DNA of 64,000 nucleotides. Source: Dictyophora rubrovolvata. Taxonomy: Eukaryota; Basidiomycota; Agaricomycetes; Phallales; Phallaceae. Positions 1 through 9,459 of this stretch are shown piece after piece. The notes below the pieces were generated by a model that saw only the letters and a program-made list of their open reading frames with translations, was not told where the DNA came from and did not search any database. Every line of letters starts with the position of its first letter. The first letter of the stretch is position 1. The stretch covers positions 1 to 64,000 of the forward strand of contig CP114122.1 of NCBI GenBank assembly GCA_029959195.1, read 5' to 3'. A program made the position numbers and the translations under genes.

Positions 1-246
1 TACCCTAAACCCTAAACCCTAAACCCTAAACCCTAAACCCTAAACCCTAAACCCTAAACCCTAAACCCTAAACCCTAAACCCTAAACCCTAAACCCTAAA
101 CCCTAAACCCTAAACCCTAAACCCTAAACCCTAAACCCTAAACCCTAAACCCTAAACCCTAAACCCTAAACCCTAAACCCTAAACCCTAAACCCTAAACC
201 CTAAACCCTAAACCCTAAACCCTAAACCCTAAACCCTAAACCCTAA
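1..246. repeat. Telomere, CCCTAAA repeats (left chromosome end)
   Basis: Positions 3-240 are 34 uninterrupted, perfect copies of the 7-mer CCCTAAA, followed by a partial CCCTAA at 241-246. With the C-rich strand reading inward, this is a true left chromosome end. The G-rich strand is TTTAGGG, the Arabidopsis-type unit. Most described fungal telomeres are TTAGGG, so the unit itself is notable. No degenerate repeats separate the array from unique sequence. Confidence 0.98.
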
Positions 247-261
247 CCGCTCTTCTAGCGG
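247..261. other. Small hairpin at the telomere/subtelomere junction
   Basis: CCGCT at 247-251 and AGCGG at 257-261 are perfect reverse complements around the loop CTTCT. The hairpin starts at the first base after the last telomeric unit. It may mark the break that was healed by telomere addition, or be chance. Confidence 0.5.
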
Positions 262-283
262 GTGCACTTGAGACTTTACTCAC

Positions 284-1190
284 CTGATAGGTTATCTTCC
301 CCCTCCTCGGCAGAGGCAGATTGACCATTTGAATGTATATAGTTGTTGGATGTCGATTGAGACGGGATAGGGGAGTGTCCGACTCTAAAAAAGTCATGAA
401 CACCTCGGCTGTACTGTTCCAAGTGTCATATCAGCAACGGCTGATGACAGCGAGAGGGGAAGCTTACCATTCTCAAAGCCTTGACTTTCTCACTGGGAAC
501 GGCCCCCACCTCACTTTTCTGAACGGCATAGTGACCGCGGCATGCCTGGGAAGAGTGGTTGGCTTGCATGTCTCCGATTTCTTCGGCAAACACTTCCAAG
601 ACCGACTTGCTTTCGGTTTGAGAAAAGAGAGAGTTGCAGTGACGGTGGCAGAGGCCTATCAGGATCTGGTGCATGTCAGCCAGCCCGAAGGAGGAATCAA
701 CACCGAGAAAGTCAGCAGTGGAGTTGGAAAGGTGTCTGCTCAGGTCGTTTGACATCCAGCGACCTTTGGGACTGGTGTACAGATAATACTGGTAATTGTC
801 TGTAACCGACGTGAACATTGCCTTGGTGATGGCAATTTCCACCGATCGAACAAGCAAGAGATAGGCAAAGAGTTGACGGGAATTTTCAGGACAGAAAAAA
901 AAAGGGGGGATAACTTGCGGTTCATGGTCATGCTCTCGACTTTGTTAGGAGCCAGACCGTTAACGGGTTCATCCGCGACGTAGATGATGGAATGGGGGTA
1001 GTTGGATCTGTTGGCAAAGCTTGTCGACATGAGTTTTGTTCCCCTAGTCGGCTGTCCATGGGTCATGTGAGACAAAATGAGTAAATGCTGTAAAAACCTT
1101 TGGCACGCATTGAGGTATTGGAAGCAGTTTTGTTTGGCCCAGACCCACCTATCGTCGACCTTGAGACCGAAGAAGTTTGAAAGATACCGG
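284..1190 (-). pseudogene. Telomere-truncated paralog of the OrsD/helicase gene (middle part only)
   Basis: The minus-strand translation matches the middle of the larger gene at 23.2-28.8 kb. Shared landmarks are VDDRWVW against VDGQWVW, THGQPTRGT against THGQPTHGT, PKGRWMSND against PRGRWTSDF, and EEIGDMQANH against EEMGDLQANH. The exon layout is shared too: a donor follows KALRM at about 468, and the next exon (413-284) opens YSRGVHDFF against YSHGVHKLW. After that exon's GTGAGT donor only about 37 bases remain before the telomere, so the helicase half that should follow is absent. Similarity looks only moderate by eye, so this is an old paralog and not a recent copy. The upstream (right) end stops at about 1190, where a different gene fragment begins. 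It can no longer encode the ATPase. Confidence 0.85.
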
Positions 1191-2041
1191 TGAGGGAGGA
1201 GGCGTCCGACGATGCTTGCCCGGGTCCAGCATTGCCTTCAGGAGTCCCTCCTTGAGGTTCTTTGGAGTATGTGTTCCCAATGGCATTCCTCTCATGGCAA
1301 AGACACGCCCATGTTTATCAACCAGAACGGTACTGTGTGGCTTGGGACTGCTCGGATAAGTCGGCACCTGACAGATAACGGGCAACTGAAAAGACACTTA
1401 CTCATCTGAACGCGGGATATTCATCGAGACCAGGTGGTCCATCTGGTCCTTGCTGCGACCTTGGTTGGTCCCAGTGAACGCCGGTTTTGCTTTCTGAAGG
1501 TCAATTGCGCAGAGCTCGATGTTGATCCTGGTGGCGGAGTAGTGGATGCGTTTTTGAAGAGCGGCAAGTTTCAGCTGCTGCCGCATCCCATCAGATCTTC
1601 TATGCCTCTCTTTCTTCTTTTGCTTCGCCATCATTGGAGGTTGTGGGCTGCGCGTGCGGGTGGGAAGATGGGGCGAGGGTGCTGTGCTGTCGTCATCGTC
1701 CATCGAATAGTCGTCCATTGAGCGGGCGTCTGAGCATTCGTCCACTGAGTGATTGTCCCCTTGTGACATTGATGCGTTAGAAAAGCAATCATCCCCCTGT
1801 GGGCATTGACACGTTAGAGCAAGTTTGAATAAATAAAGTGAGAATAACCTACCGACAGGTTTGTCAGATCTGAGAGCCCCCCCCAATCCAGATGAAAATT
1901 GTCTTGAACAAAGTGTAGCTCCGACTCTGAATCAGAGTCACCGTCCTTATCCAGCTCTGGCTCTTTTGTACGGTCCGATGTTAGCGTGTCCAGGTCAAAA
2001 TTGGTGAACTTGATGAACCTGGGGCGCAGCGCTCGACACAT
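1191..2041 (-). pseudogene. N-terminal part of a TET/JBP-type dioxygenase gene
   Basis: Two well-formed introns join three minus-strand exons in frame. One follows LTNLS with donor GTAGGT. The other is a 54-base intron after IPRSD, leading to PKPHSTVLVDKHGRVFAMRG. The basic stretch KQKKKERHRRSDG, then AFTGTN, then VLVDKHGRVFA, then KNLKEGLLKAM follow the order of the N-terminal region of agaricomycete TET/JBP proteins, and VLVDKHG aligns with VAVDRDG of the intact gene at 6.7-8.4 kb. The start is taken at ATG 2041 (MCRALRPRF). The catalytic half is missing: the sequence changes at about 1190 into the helicase-gene fragment. At the third exon's end GGGCAAGC stands where the related copy at 37.6 kb has a GT donor. 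Confidence 0.7.
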
Positions 2042-2229
2042 GACGGAGCAGCTGATGGTGGGGGGAGTTGGTGACAAGAGGACAAAGACGACAGTGGCGT
2101 TGGAGAGAGCAGTGATGACGACGATGGTGGTGATGAGGGTAGCAGATCTGGCAAAAAAACCGCGTCTTGAGAACGCAAACAAGAACACAACAGATGGTGG
2201 GGTGGTGGCAGAGACACGGGATGAGATGC

Positions 2230-2560
2230 TGTAAAATTATCAGTATTAGAAACAGATGACGCCACCCCAAAAAGCCCACCTGCATCAGTGTGAAGGTTGC
2301 TCAAATGGAAAGCATCACAGCATAACGATGCAGGGAGGCAGGGATGGGCGGCGACCACTGTTAAATGATACTTACCAGAATGCGAACGGTCAACGGTGGT
2401 CCGGGATGCAACTGTCAAATATGTCAGCATCGGAAACAGACGACGCCACCCAAAAACCCACCAGAGCTGTGAAGGTTGCTCAAACGGAAAGGATCGCAGC
2501 ACAGCCGAGGCAGGGATGGATGACGTCGACTGTAAATCAACACTTACCTGTCCACCAGAC
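2230..2560. repeat. Imperfect tandem duplication, unit about 165 bp
   Basis: Two units share the words GAAACAGA(T/C)GACGCCACCC, GTGAAGGTTGCTCAAA(T/C)GGAAAG, then GCAGGGATGG and an ACTTACC segment that reads as a splice donor on the minus strand. The first unit runs from about 2240 to 2378 and the second from about 2425 to 2550. They lie just upstream of the TET/JBP fragment on its strand, so they may be duplicated leader exons. Function unknown. Confidence 0.7.
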
Positions 2561-2639
2561 AATGAGAACTTACTCACAAAAAAAAAGAGGAATAGAAGCT
2601 CGAACCGGAGAAGATTTGGATGCTGATGTTTTAGTGGAT

Positions 2640-3290
2640 GGATGGCGAAAGGGAGGCTGAAAAGGGTAAGATGGATGGTCGGCGACGATGGCGGCACAGA
2701 AGAAAGAGTGAATTCAAACTCAGCTGTACCCACAAGATACCATAACTCGCGACATGCGACACCACGCGACATTCACGAATATTAGACAAAACTAAAATAT
2801 ACGTATTGTAGATAGATAAAATGAATTTTATACGTCTACAATTTAGTTTCATTTTCGTCGCGATATGGAAGCTCTACAGCTTGAATAATACATCCGACGT
2901 GTCTGTACTTGGTGATACTCGGCATCGTGGCGGTTCAATAGCAACTCTCGCACGGCCCTCAGTTAAGCCGTTGATCATGTGAACCGGCTTTGATCGACTC
3001 TGTAAAGAGTAGAGGCTGTTGCACAAACTCTGGTTTTCACTCCGAAGAGCTGAAAACTTGAGCAAATGGAAAATAAAAAAAATATGGGTACGTTATTTTT
3101 TGATTCTCTACAAATAATATTGGGCGCTTATCAGGTGCTTAACGAAACCAGTCATCCGAACTCGACACAATTCCATCCATCGACTTCTGCTCACTGTTCA
3201 GGGGTGGAAGATTTACTCAAAATAGTGATTCCATTACTAGATTTATATAAAGTACATATATAGTAATTTTTATCTTAGCGAAGTCGTATC
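2640..3290. repeat. Copy 1 of a dispersed subtelomeric repeat
   Basis: Several blocks recur in the same order at 35.76-36.62 kb: ATTCAAACTCAGCTG, then CACGAATATT, a block around GGAAGCTCTA, AAATAAAAAAA, CTCTACAAAT, TTGGGCGCTTAT (3120-3131), and finally ATTACTAGAT...TAGTAAT. The last pair is an inverted repeat that could fold into a hairpin at about 3233-3267. No convincing coding frame spans the copy. Confidence 0.75.
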
Positions 3291-4640
3291 CACCATAGAA
3301 GCAATACCTTTGACTTTTCTTCTTTGCGTCATCGTCCTTAACGGTTGTCTTGAAGCGTAATGTACGAGCGGTACGAAGATTTCCGTTGGTGGATTTTCTC
3401 CGATATTGACTTCAGGCGAAACAGGAATGACAGGGACCAAAACGCCCATATTGAACTCTCCTGTCTCAACAATTAACAGATGCCATAGGATACGCTCGAC
3501 AAAACACTTTCAAAGCCCATGCGCCTGATGTCGGGAATGAGAGGTACGATGCCATACCATTTGTTCGTCGTGTTTGTTGGAGCCATAGTCCTTGGATGTA
3601 CAAAATGCATCTTGCTAGAGGCGCCAATGGAAAAATAGAATACCGTGATGCGAAAAAAAGAAACAAAGGTCTTGAGACTGTTTTGAGGCGTGTCCAAGTG
3701 TACAACAACGCTTTGCACGGATGCTCCTTTGCTAACAACGACACGCCTCCCCCAGCTGGTGGTAGAGCTTGCTACAGAGCCATGTGTAGCCAAATACAAG
3801 AACGGACACAACTAGAATGATCAACACATATTAAGAAAACGTACGAAAACAATAAGCTTACAGGTAATTTTGAATGAAGAACGCTTGTGACTGAAAGCAG
3901 ATGTGACTGTAAACGACCTGAAGCGGGTAATGCCGGCAATTCACACGTCAAGAGAAGCAAACTTTGCGTATATAGAAACCATGAATCGCATTGAAATTGA
4001 ACCTAAGTTATGTTAATACATGCGGAGCTGTTTGTTTATGCAAATGATCAAATACAAAGATTGCAAAAGGATATATGATTGGGGCCTGGCTGAAACGACC
4101 ACTGGTAGACAGTTCAGCTCCTGTTGTTTGAATACGGGTTTTAAGCTTTATACAATGGATTGTCGGATCCCTAGAGTCCGTATAAAAGATGAGATCCGGA
4201 GGGTGATACCATGCTTCACGTTGTTTCCTGATAAGACAAGGAGAGAGACCGTAGATGGGCGAACGCTGACAATTGGCTGGCCAACCCGAGACTTGACAAA
4301 CGACCGCCGACTGATGACATTCACATGCACAGGATAGACATGAAGAGCGAGACCTGGCCACGCCGAAAAGGACCAAGAATCCTTCAATAAAATAACTCCG
4401 CGACCACTACACAAACATATCGTCTAGCCCGAACCACCGCACCAGACAACAACCGACTGATGTCTAGTAGAAGAACGTAACCTGCGAGGCGTGGGTGATA
4501 AGCATAACCGACAGAGGAAATAATGTAGCATACGTGAGTAAGGACCTACATCCGCTCATCATCCTGTTCTCCTCTCTTCCTGAGTAACCAGTTTCCTCCT
4601 AGGACCGGTGGATTTAGATTCGGCAGAGGCAACAATGCTG
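3291..4640. other. Gap without a recognisable gene
   Basis: I see no supported gene. One minus-strand stretch of about 65 codons at about 3290-3480 is open (it contains NMGVLVPVIPVSP) and could be a stray exon, but it lacks a start and matches nothing I know. Confidence 0.4.
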
Positions 4641-4646
4641 GACGCT

Positions 4647-4913
4647 TCAGTCAAAGATGTAGTCGTACTGGAAGCCTTCCCTGATGAATAAGTCGCGGAA
4701 GAGCTTCCTCAGGTAACTGTAGTCGGGCTTATCGTTGAATCTCAGAGCACGACAGTAGTTCAAGAAAATGCCAAACTCGTTTGGGAAACCGTGGCACAGA
4801 AGATCAGTCGGGGTGGTCGTCTTCTTTTCCATGATACGGTCATACGTAAGTTGATGACGAGTACCCATAAGGCCTTTTTTTTGCGTATCGACTGACTTGG
4901 CTTCTTTAGTCAA
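4647..4913 (-). pseudogene. Casein kinase 1 (CK1) C-lobe fragment
   Basis: The translation contains [34 protein letters not shown] and [15 protein letters not shown], ending GFQYDYIFD. These are the hallmark C-lobe residues of fungal CK1 (YCK/HRR25 group) Ser/Thr kinases. In the family this is followed by a tryptophan. Here the next codon is TGA (4647-4649), after which SVQ continues in the same frame, so TGG appears to have become a stop. Upstream on the same strand the reading soon fails: the glycine loop, HRD and DFG motifs are absent. It is a degraded fragment of a host gene and not a working kinase. Confidence 0.85.
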
Positions 4914-5147
4914 TCTGATGTAAAGATATGTCGAGGAATATTCTCTTTTCTTTTATTCTGGATAAATGGCTTATATGGGTTGTTAATTACGTCCCAACCC
5001 TTGTGCTGGTATGGATGGATGAAGTTTATCTGCCTGTCATTGAGACTTAGCCCCATGTGTAAACTTCCATGTAACGCGGCGCACCAGAGATGGGAGGAGC
5101 AATGATGGCAATAGCCCTTTTTCAACAGACTGCGCAGCCGTTGTCAG

Positions 5148-6080
5148 TCATGATTCAGCCTGCGATGGTAACAATGAACTGCATTTGACACCGGCAACAT
5201 TTATTGCAGCTAAGATAGCAGCAGTGACTCCAGCGCCGCCCTTTAGAAGTCTTGCATAAGGTTGCTGATAGTATGCATGCGTATTGGGTAGTAAATGAAG
5301 ATGATAGTTCCCAGCTACCGTTGATGGTGAGGATGAACAAGAAGCCGAAGCAAGAAAAGGGCTATAGTACGGATAAGCCCGTGTATGTTGCTGTGTCGAG
5401 GGAACGGAAACGGACAATTGCACGATATTTGGTGGCGCAGATGCAGGTGGCACAGGCACATTTTGCAGGGCTGAGCTGGGACTTGATGATGTAAAGCTGC
5501 TGCGGCGTAGGTGACTGCGTTCGCAGGCAGGTTGTCGGGTGTTGTTACAGGGCTTGCTTGGTCACACGCAGCCGTTGGAGCAGCGGTCAGTGCTCCCAGA
5601 TCTGATCCATCGGCACCCAAAGTTGAAGGAGGAGGAAGAGGCTATGGTGATGATGTTGACGCACCACCATCATAAGGTTGATATGGCGCGTACGAGTATG
5701 GATAGGGATAATGATATGGCGGATAGCCATAAGCATGATTGACAGATGGGGAAGAAGATGGCGACTGTCGGCTCGTAGTTGTTTTTTTCTGTTGGATCGT
5801 TGGATGGCTGCGGCGTTTGAGCTTGTAAATAGAGTTTATGTGGATGTAGATGTTGTCGGGTAAGACGAAGGAAGGATTGCATTAGGTTGAGTGGGACTGA
5901 AGACCTGGGAGAATGACAGGGCTGATGAACATGGTCTGCGGATGGGTTGCCAGCAGCGAACTGGTGAGAGACGTGTTTCCAGCTAGAAGGGTCATTTGAT
6001 TACTGGATGGAGGAACCACACGAGCGGTAGTGAAGACGGGAGCAGAAGGTGGCGGTGGACTCTCTACAATGTGAATGTTA
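5148..6080 (-). pseudogene. Degraded gene for a Pro/Ser/Tyr-rich low-complexity protein
   Basis: Minus-strand reading gives protein-like low-complexity blocks in changing frames: PPPPSAPVFTTARVVPPSS, SLLATHPQTMFISPVILPG, PYHYPYPYSYAPYQPYDGG, then ALTAAPTAACDQASPVTTPD and finally PPASAPPNIVQLSVSVPS. The style is that of a disordered tail of a regulator or RNA-binding protein. Stops and frame changes between blocks indicate decay, although some could be unrecognised introns. The parent family is not identified. Confidence 0.5.
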
Positions 6081-6729
6081 ATTTATTATAGAGCACGATG
6101 AATAGCTCTGCTACTAACAACAAGTTTCCTCTTTTACCATCCCTGCAGGGGGAAATGCCAAATCCCCTGGCAGACTAGCCGGTCTTAAAGATAATGAACG
6201 ATATGTTGTTTTAGGAACGAAGGCCTTCGAATTGGCAGTAACACAATGCGTGTTCAAGCAGTTTTCCCACTACAGCTCCGAGGAAATACAGGTATGTTCC
6301 ATACCATCTATCCTAATCAGTTTCCCTTATCTAGCATTTTAATCGTGATCAGTGTTGAGCGCAGTCCTCTGACCTTTGATTTCCGCTTTACAGCGACATT
6401 TTCATTCCTTAATTTCCCTTCTTTGTTCTTTTTTGATTTTATCTTTTCATCTCCTTTCACAAAAAAAATGCCAAGAGTTCCGTTCTTCCCCGGACTCTTG
6501 GCAAGGCATATAGAAAAAATGGGTCGTCTAGACTCGGTATATTATTATCCTTCATAATGGGTCTTTCTTTACATAATCTTAAAACCCGGAGAACGTTTTT
6601 TCCAGGAATCTTCCGATCTTCACATTTTCTACTATACGATACCACCAGCGGCTTTCTGACTCCTTTGCCTACTCCCGTATTGCCTCATTACCCCCTCAAC
6701 GAATCAAACTCCTCTGACTACCACAAGCT
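6081..6729. other. Upstream region of the TET/JBP gene
   Basis: No gene seen. Pyrimidine-rich stretches at 6400-6460 and 6590-6720 lie just before the first ATG of the TET/JBP gene, as is common for promoter and leader regions in basidiomycetes. A short region at 6465-6550 contains an imperfect inverted repeat around CCAAGAGTTCCG...CGGACTCTTGG (6472-6502). Confidence 0.4.
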
Positions 6730-8439
6730 ATGCCCACTCCCATGCATTCTCAGTCTTTGGACAATGATGTTACCACGGAAAATGTTTACATTTCGGGTGA
6801 CGTTTGTAGTCATTTTGACACGGAACCTGCCCATTACTGTTCGGTCAATGAGAATGACAAGAGTGGTCATAGTTTTGGTAACAACTCAAGGGCCATGGAT
6901 GTAAACTCGGGTAGAACATCTTCGAGAAAGAAAAGAAGAAAGAAAGGAAGGTGAGTCAGGGAACCTAACAACAAAAGAAGTTAGTTTTTCATAGTAAATG
7001 TTCTTTTTAGACCTTCGTTCAAAGGTCAAGATCATAACAATGGTGACGGTCTTGGTCCATTAGCCCGAAAAGCACTCCAGGAAGCATTTAATAATCCTGG
7101 TAAGTCATCCAGTAGATATTGAGAATTTAGTAACAAATCTCGTTCTAGTTATTTTTGAGCAATTCTCTGTTCGAGAAAATCTTGGACTCTTACTTCAGAA
7201 AAAACGGCCTCCACCCGTTACTGATCACCTGTACACACTATTTTGGAATGGTGACGAACCAAAGGTTGCAGTTGATAGAGATGGAATCCCAATTCTCGTC
7301 TATCTTCCCATGTTGTTGAGCAAGGCTGATAACGTTAGTCTTTGTATTTCGTCTGATATATGATATTGAATCTTAATAGGACTATGTCTGTGATACAATG
7401 ATGCGATTCCACAAGAATAACAAGTCCGTAGTTCAGCCGAAGGGGTCTGGTTCAAGTGCTCGCAACAAGATTTCGAATTTCAAACAGGACAGCGCAGCCT
7501 CTGCATCACCTACAATCGGCGTCATTGAATTAGGTATATTAGTGGAACAGGGCCACAGCGTAAGTTCTGATTTTTTTTGTCAACCCCTCTCATATTATTA
7601 ACATTCTGTATGTAATGTGTAGCATCAGGAACCGCGTGCATCTTCAGCAAATTTTGGAACCACGGTGACATCAGTATCAGAACGTACTGCCCTTAGTGAA
7701 TCATTCAATTTCTGCCGACATGCTGCAAATGCCGTCTTGAGCTACATAGATCCTGAGTGGTTTGCAGCGCTAGCGTCCATTCGCCAGGGTTTGTACAACT
7801 CAAATAGTAGTAATCGTCTCGTTCAAAGCATAAATCCTTCCTTGTGGCCCTCCCATACCGTCACTTGGGATCGACACATAGATGCCCATTATGACACCAA
7901 GGATCATCCACGAGGATGGTCTGCATTGTCGGTTTACGGTACTTTTGTCAGTGGCGGCGAACTCTGTATACCTACATTAGGTCTTCGTATGCGTTTAACG
8001 CCAAGGGACACGGCATATATTCGTGGTACGATGTTGGAGCATCAAATCATGGATTTTCAAGGGGGACACCGCTTCGCACACACCTCATATCTTCCTTTCT
8101 CAATGGTTCACCATTATCAACACTTGTTACACAAACCTATCCTATCAATGCCTTTCTCGCATGTTGATGAAATACATGCTTTTCTTCTTCAGTCTCATAG
8201 AGTTCGTAGGCGCTTGATACATGGCCATTTCAGTCAGCAGAGACAAGGTCAGTACTAATAGTTCACACATTTCCGCTTTCTTTGATCTTATCCTGTATTT
8301 AGGACTTTGTTCCTATCGCTCTCGTGTTGAAATGATGATAGATCGAAACAAGCAAATATTTGGTGAAAGGGAGCGGCGCACACAGCAAAGTAATCGCAAG
8401 TGCAAGAACAAAGTTGCTGCCGCCAAATCTTTTAAGTAG
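6730..8439 (+). CDS. TET/JBP-type Fe(II)/2-oxoglutarate dioxygenase
   Basis: Six exons join in frame: 6730-6950, 7011-7099, 7149-7333, 7380-7559, 7623-8247 and 8303-8439, giving 478 residues. The order matches agaricomycete TET/JBP proteins: a basic N-terminus (SSRKKRRKKGRPSFKGQ), a VAVDRDGIPILVYLP module, then the double-stranded beta-helix. Metal-binding residues are visible: H314-Y-D316 (HxD), H355 in MLEHQI, and R365 in GGHRFAHTSY for 2-oxoglutarate. The spacing from HxD to YGTFVSGGELCIP agrees with the family. In animals and fungi these enzymes oxidise 5-methylcytosine in DNA, so a nuclear role is expected. In mushrooms the family is greatly expanded and often linked to KDZ-type DNA transposons, but I see no KDZ transposase here. 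Start: first ATG in the frame after the pyrimidine-rich leader. All introns are 47-63 bases with GT-AG ends. This is the only copy of four in the window with a catalytic domain. Confidence 0.88.
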
Positions 8440-8559
8440 GAATTCTTATACTCTGTGTATTTGGGAAAATGGTAGATGACACGCCTACTGTCGCTTAATT
8501 CTACCTATTAAAAATATAACCAATATCTCAGCCTCAGCATCAGGTACGTTTCAGGTGGT

Positions 8560-9440
8560 TATTCAGTCTTACCCCATCTCTTGGAGGGCATGTCTTGCTA
8601 AAAAGCGTGCACGATAAGCTATTATTACAAGTGAGGACACTGTTTCTGAGGTCCGTATGCTGAGCGTATACGAGGCACTGCTTACTCGCACAAGGCTCTT
8701 CGGCAAAGAAAGTGAAATAGGTGTGGGGCCAGGATGATTCTGGGTTAGGGTAGGTGGCTCCGTCGGGGACGTTTCTATTGAGTTTCGATCTTGGTTGGCA
8801 ACTAGTAAAAAAACGGTAAGAAACAGACACTTGCAAGCACAACAAAAATAAGAGTGCATGACGGCTTACATTGGGATAAATAGGCTTTGACACGATCGTC
8901 TTTACCCGTAGCATCGACTACTGATCTCCCCTTACGATCTCGGACAAAGACATCTGCACCAGCAGACACGGCAAGTTTGACATCTTTCCTACGCGCAGGA
9001 GGGTGAATTGCGTTAGGAGAGATGCTTCGGTGTTGGAGTGACAAGCCAATTGTGTCATCTGTCGAGAATGCTCGTTGGTAAAACAGTTATGCGAGATCAG
9101 AAAAGACATATACAAGACACGCAACGTATGGCGAGATGTAAGGCTGCGACCCCTAAAACTTACATCCTTATCTGGAATTTTGTTAAGGTCTCGACCAATT
9201 TGAGTGAGGATTGGCTGGATTAGAGCGGGATCGCCTAAATATAAAGGTATATTGTAAGTCATTCTCAAGATAAGCACGAAAAAAACAGGCTTGCACCGCT
9301 CCACAAAGCAGCCAGTAGTTTGACTTGGTATAATGGCTTCGCCGCTACGAGGACAAGTAAGAAAAAAAAAGTTTCGTTTAGACCCTAAATGAGAATGCGT
9401 AGACAATACATTTTCACTTACAAGGCTCTTGCACTGCGAC
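8560..9440 (-). pseudogene. Fragments of an Osh1-like oxysterol-binding protein (ankyrin part)
   Basis: From right to left the minus strand gives GDPALIQPILTQIGRD (about 9180-9240), HRSISPNAIHPP (about 8995-9030), AVSAGADVFVRDRKGRSVV and GKDDRVKAYL (about 8885-8985), then ANQDRN.IETSPTEPPTL (about 8730-8800). These follow the N-terminal ankyrin region of fungal Osh1/Osh2-type lipid-transfer proteins in order. The ankyrin block between SPNAIHPP and RRKDVKLAV is shortened, and the PH and lipid-binding domains that should follow are not found. It is best read as a truncated, internally deleted remnant of a host gene. Parent assignment is from recall of the family and not from a search. Confidence 0.6.
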
Positions 9441-9459
9441 AGCAGTGTCAATGATGACC

